Assembly (NCBI GenBank): GCA_018970845.1
Contig: JAGWVO010000252.1
Location: 1-5,639, forward strand
Origin: Planctomycetota bacterium
Lineage (GTDB): Bacteria > Planctomycetota > Planctomycetia > Gemmatales > Gemmataceae
Length of the DNA: 5,639 nt
Reading direction: 5' to 3'
Shown here: piece by piece, positions 5,558 through 5,639 of the stretch
Layout: each line of letters opens with the position of its first letter
Numbering within the stretch: position 1 is the first letter of the stretch
Notes under the pieces: model-generated
Told to the model about the DNA's origin: nothing
Seen by the model: only the letters and a program-made list of their open reading frames with translations
Databases searched by the model: none
Program-made: the position numbers and the translations under genes

Positions 5558-5639
5558 ATGAATGAAAAAATAATGGATGAATGTCTCCCCAACCGGCTTT
5601 CTTTCCAAAAAAAAGCTACGCTTGGCGGAACATTGGAGG
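5558..5639 (+). CDS. Possible start of a further gene, running off the window
   Basis: A frame opens at the ATG at 5558 and stays open for 27 codons to the window edge, beginning MNEKIMDECLPNRL. It has no recognisable domain and only a poorly placed upstream AGGG (5540-5543, 14 bases away). The opening codons are AT-rich, unlike the genes to the left. Alternatively this stretch is untranslated leader: the last five bases read GGAGG, a good Shine-Dalgarno for a gene starting just outside the window. The second reading is at least as likely. Confidence 0.2.
   Translation, partial: MNEKIMDECLPNRLSFQKKATLGGTLE

Noticed and set aside
1..5639. CRISPR array, insertion sequence, tRNA or rRNA
   Set aside because: No regularly spaced repeats, transposase frame, terminal inverted repeats, or recognisable tRNA or rRNA segments were seen on reading either strand.

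Overview
The window is GC-rich bacterial DNA carrying four confident protein genes. Three read leftward (minus strand) and look like one operon. The fourth reads rightward from a shared divergent upstream region. The best guess for the source is a planctomycete. This rests on the make-up of the secretin (pilus-type N-terminal domain plus BON-like domain plus secretin core, with a long Pro/Ala/Gln-rich linker), the uncharacterised secreted protein beside it, and a stand-alone halogenase-like flavoprotein. It is a judgement from remembered family patterns, not from a database search.

Leftward block (3638 down to 93). The first gene is a CpaC/RcpA-type secretin of 657 aa, the outer-membrane channel of a Tad (tight adherence, Flp-type) pilus. 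Next, 56 bases on, is a 241-aa exported protein of unknown function with a weakly OmpA-like middle and a glycine tail. After a further 31 bases comes a lipoprotein of five TPR repeats that resembles the TadD pilotin-like proteins. The likely division of labour is channel, periplasmic or envelope partner, and TPR lipoprotein that helps the channel assemble or insert. No ATPase, inner-membrane platform, CpaB or pilin gene is present, so the rest of the machine must be encoded elsewhere or to the left of the window. An 8-bp hairpin lies about 55 bases past the last stop codon.

Divergent intergenic region (3639-3897). It has a perfect TATAAT box pointing toward the rightward gene, a short cluster of direct repeats, and a possible stem that would pair with the ribosome binding site of the rightward gene.

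Rightward gene (3898-5478). This is a full-length flavin-dependent halogenase of the tryptophan-halogenase family (526 aa). It keeps the FAD motif and the Lys/Glu catalytic pair but differs at two signature motifs, so neither its substrate nor strict halogenase activity can be assumed.

Right end (5479-5639). The DNA is visibly AT-richer, contains two overlapping hairpins, and has a reading frame open to the window edge that may be the start of another gene.

I see no mobile element, CRISPR array, tRNA or rRNA. The most interesting items are the atypical halogenase, its placement divergent from a Tad secretin operon, and the unexplained middle protein of that operon. I found no convincing evidence of a wholly new system.
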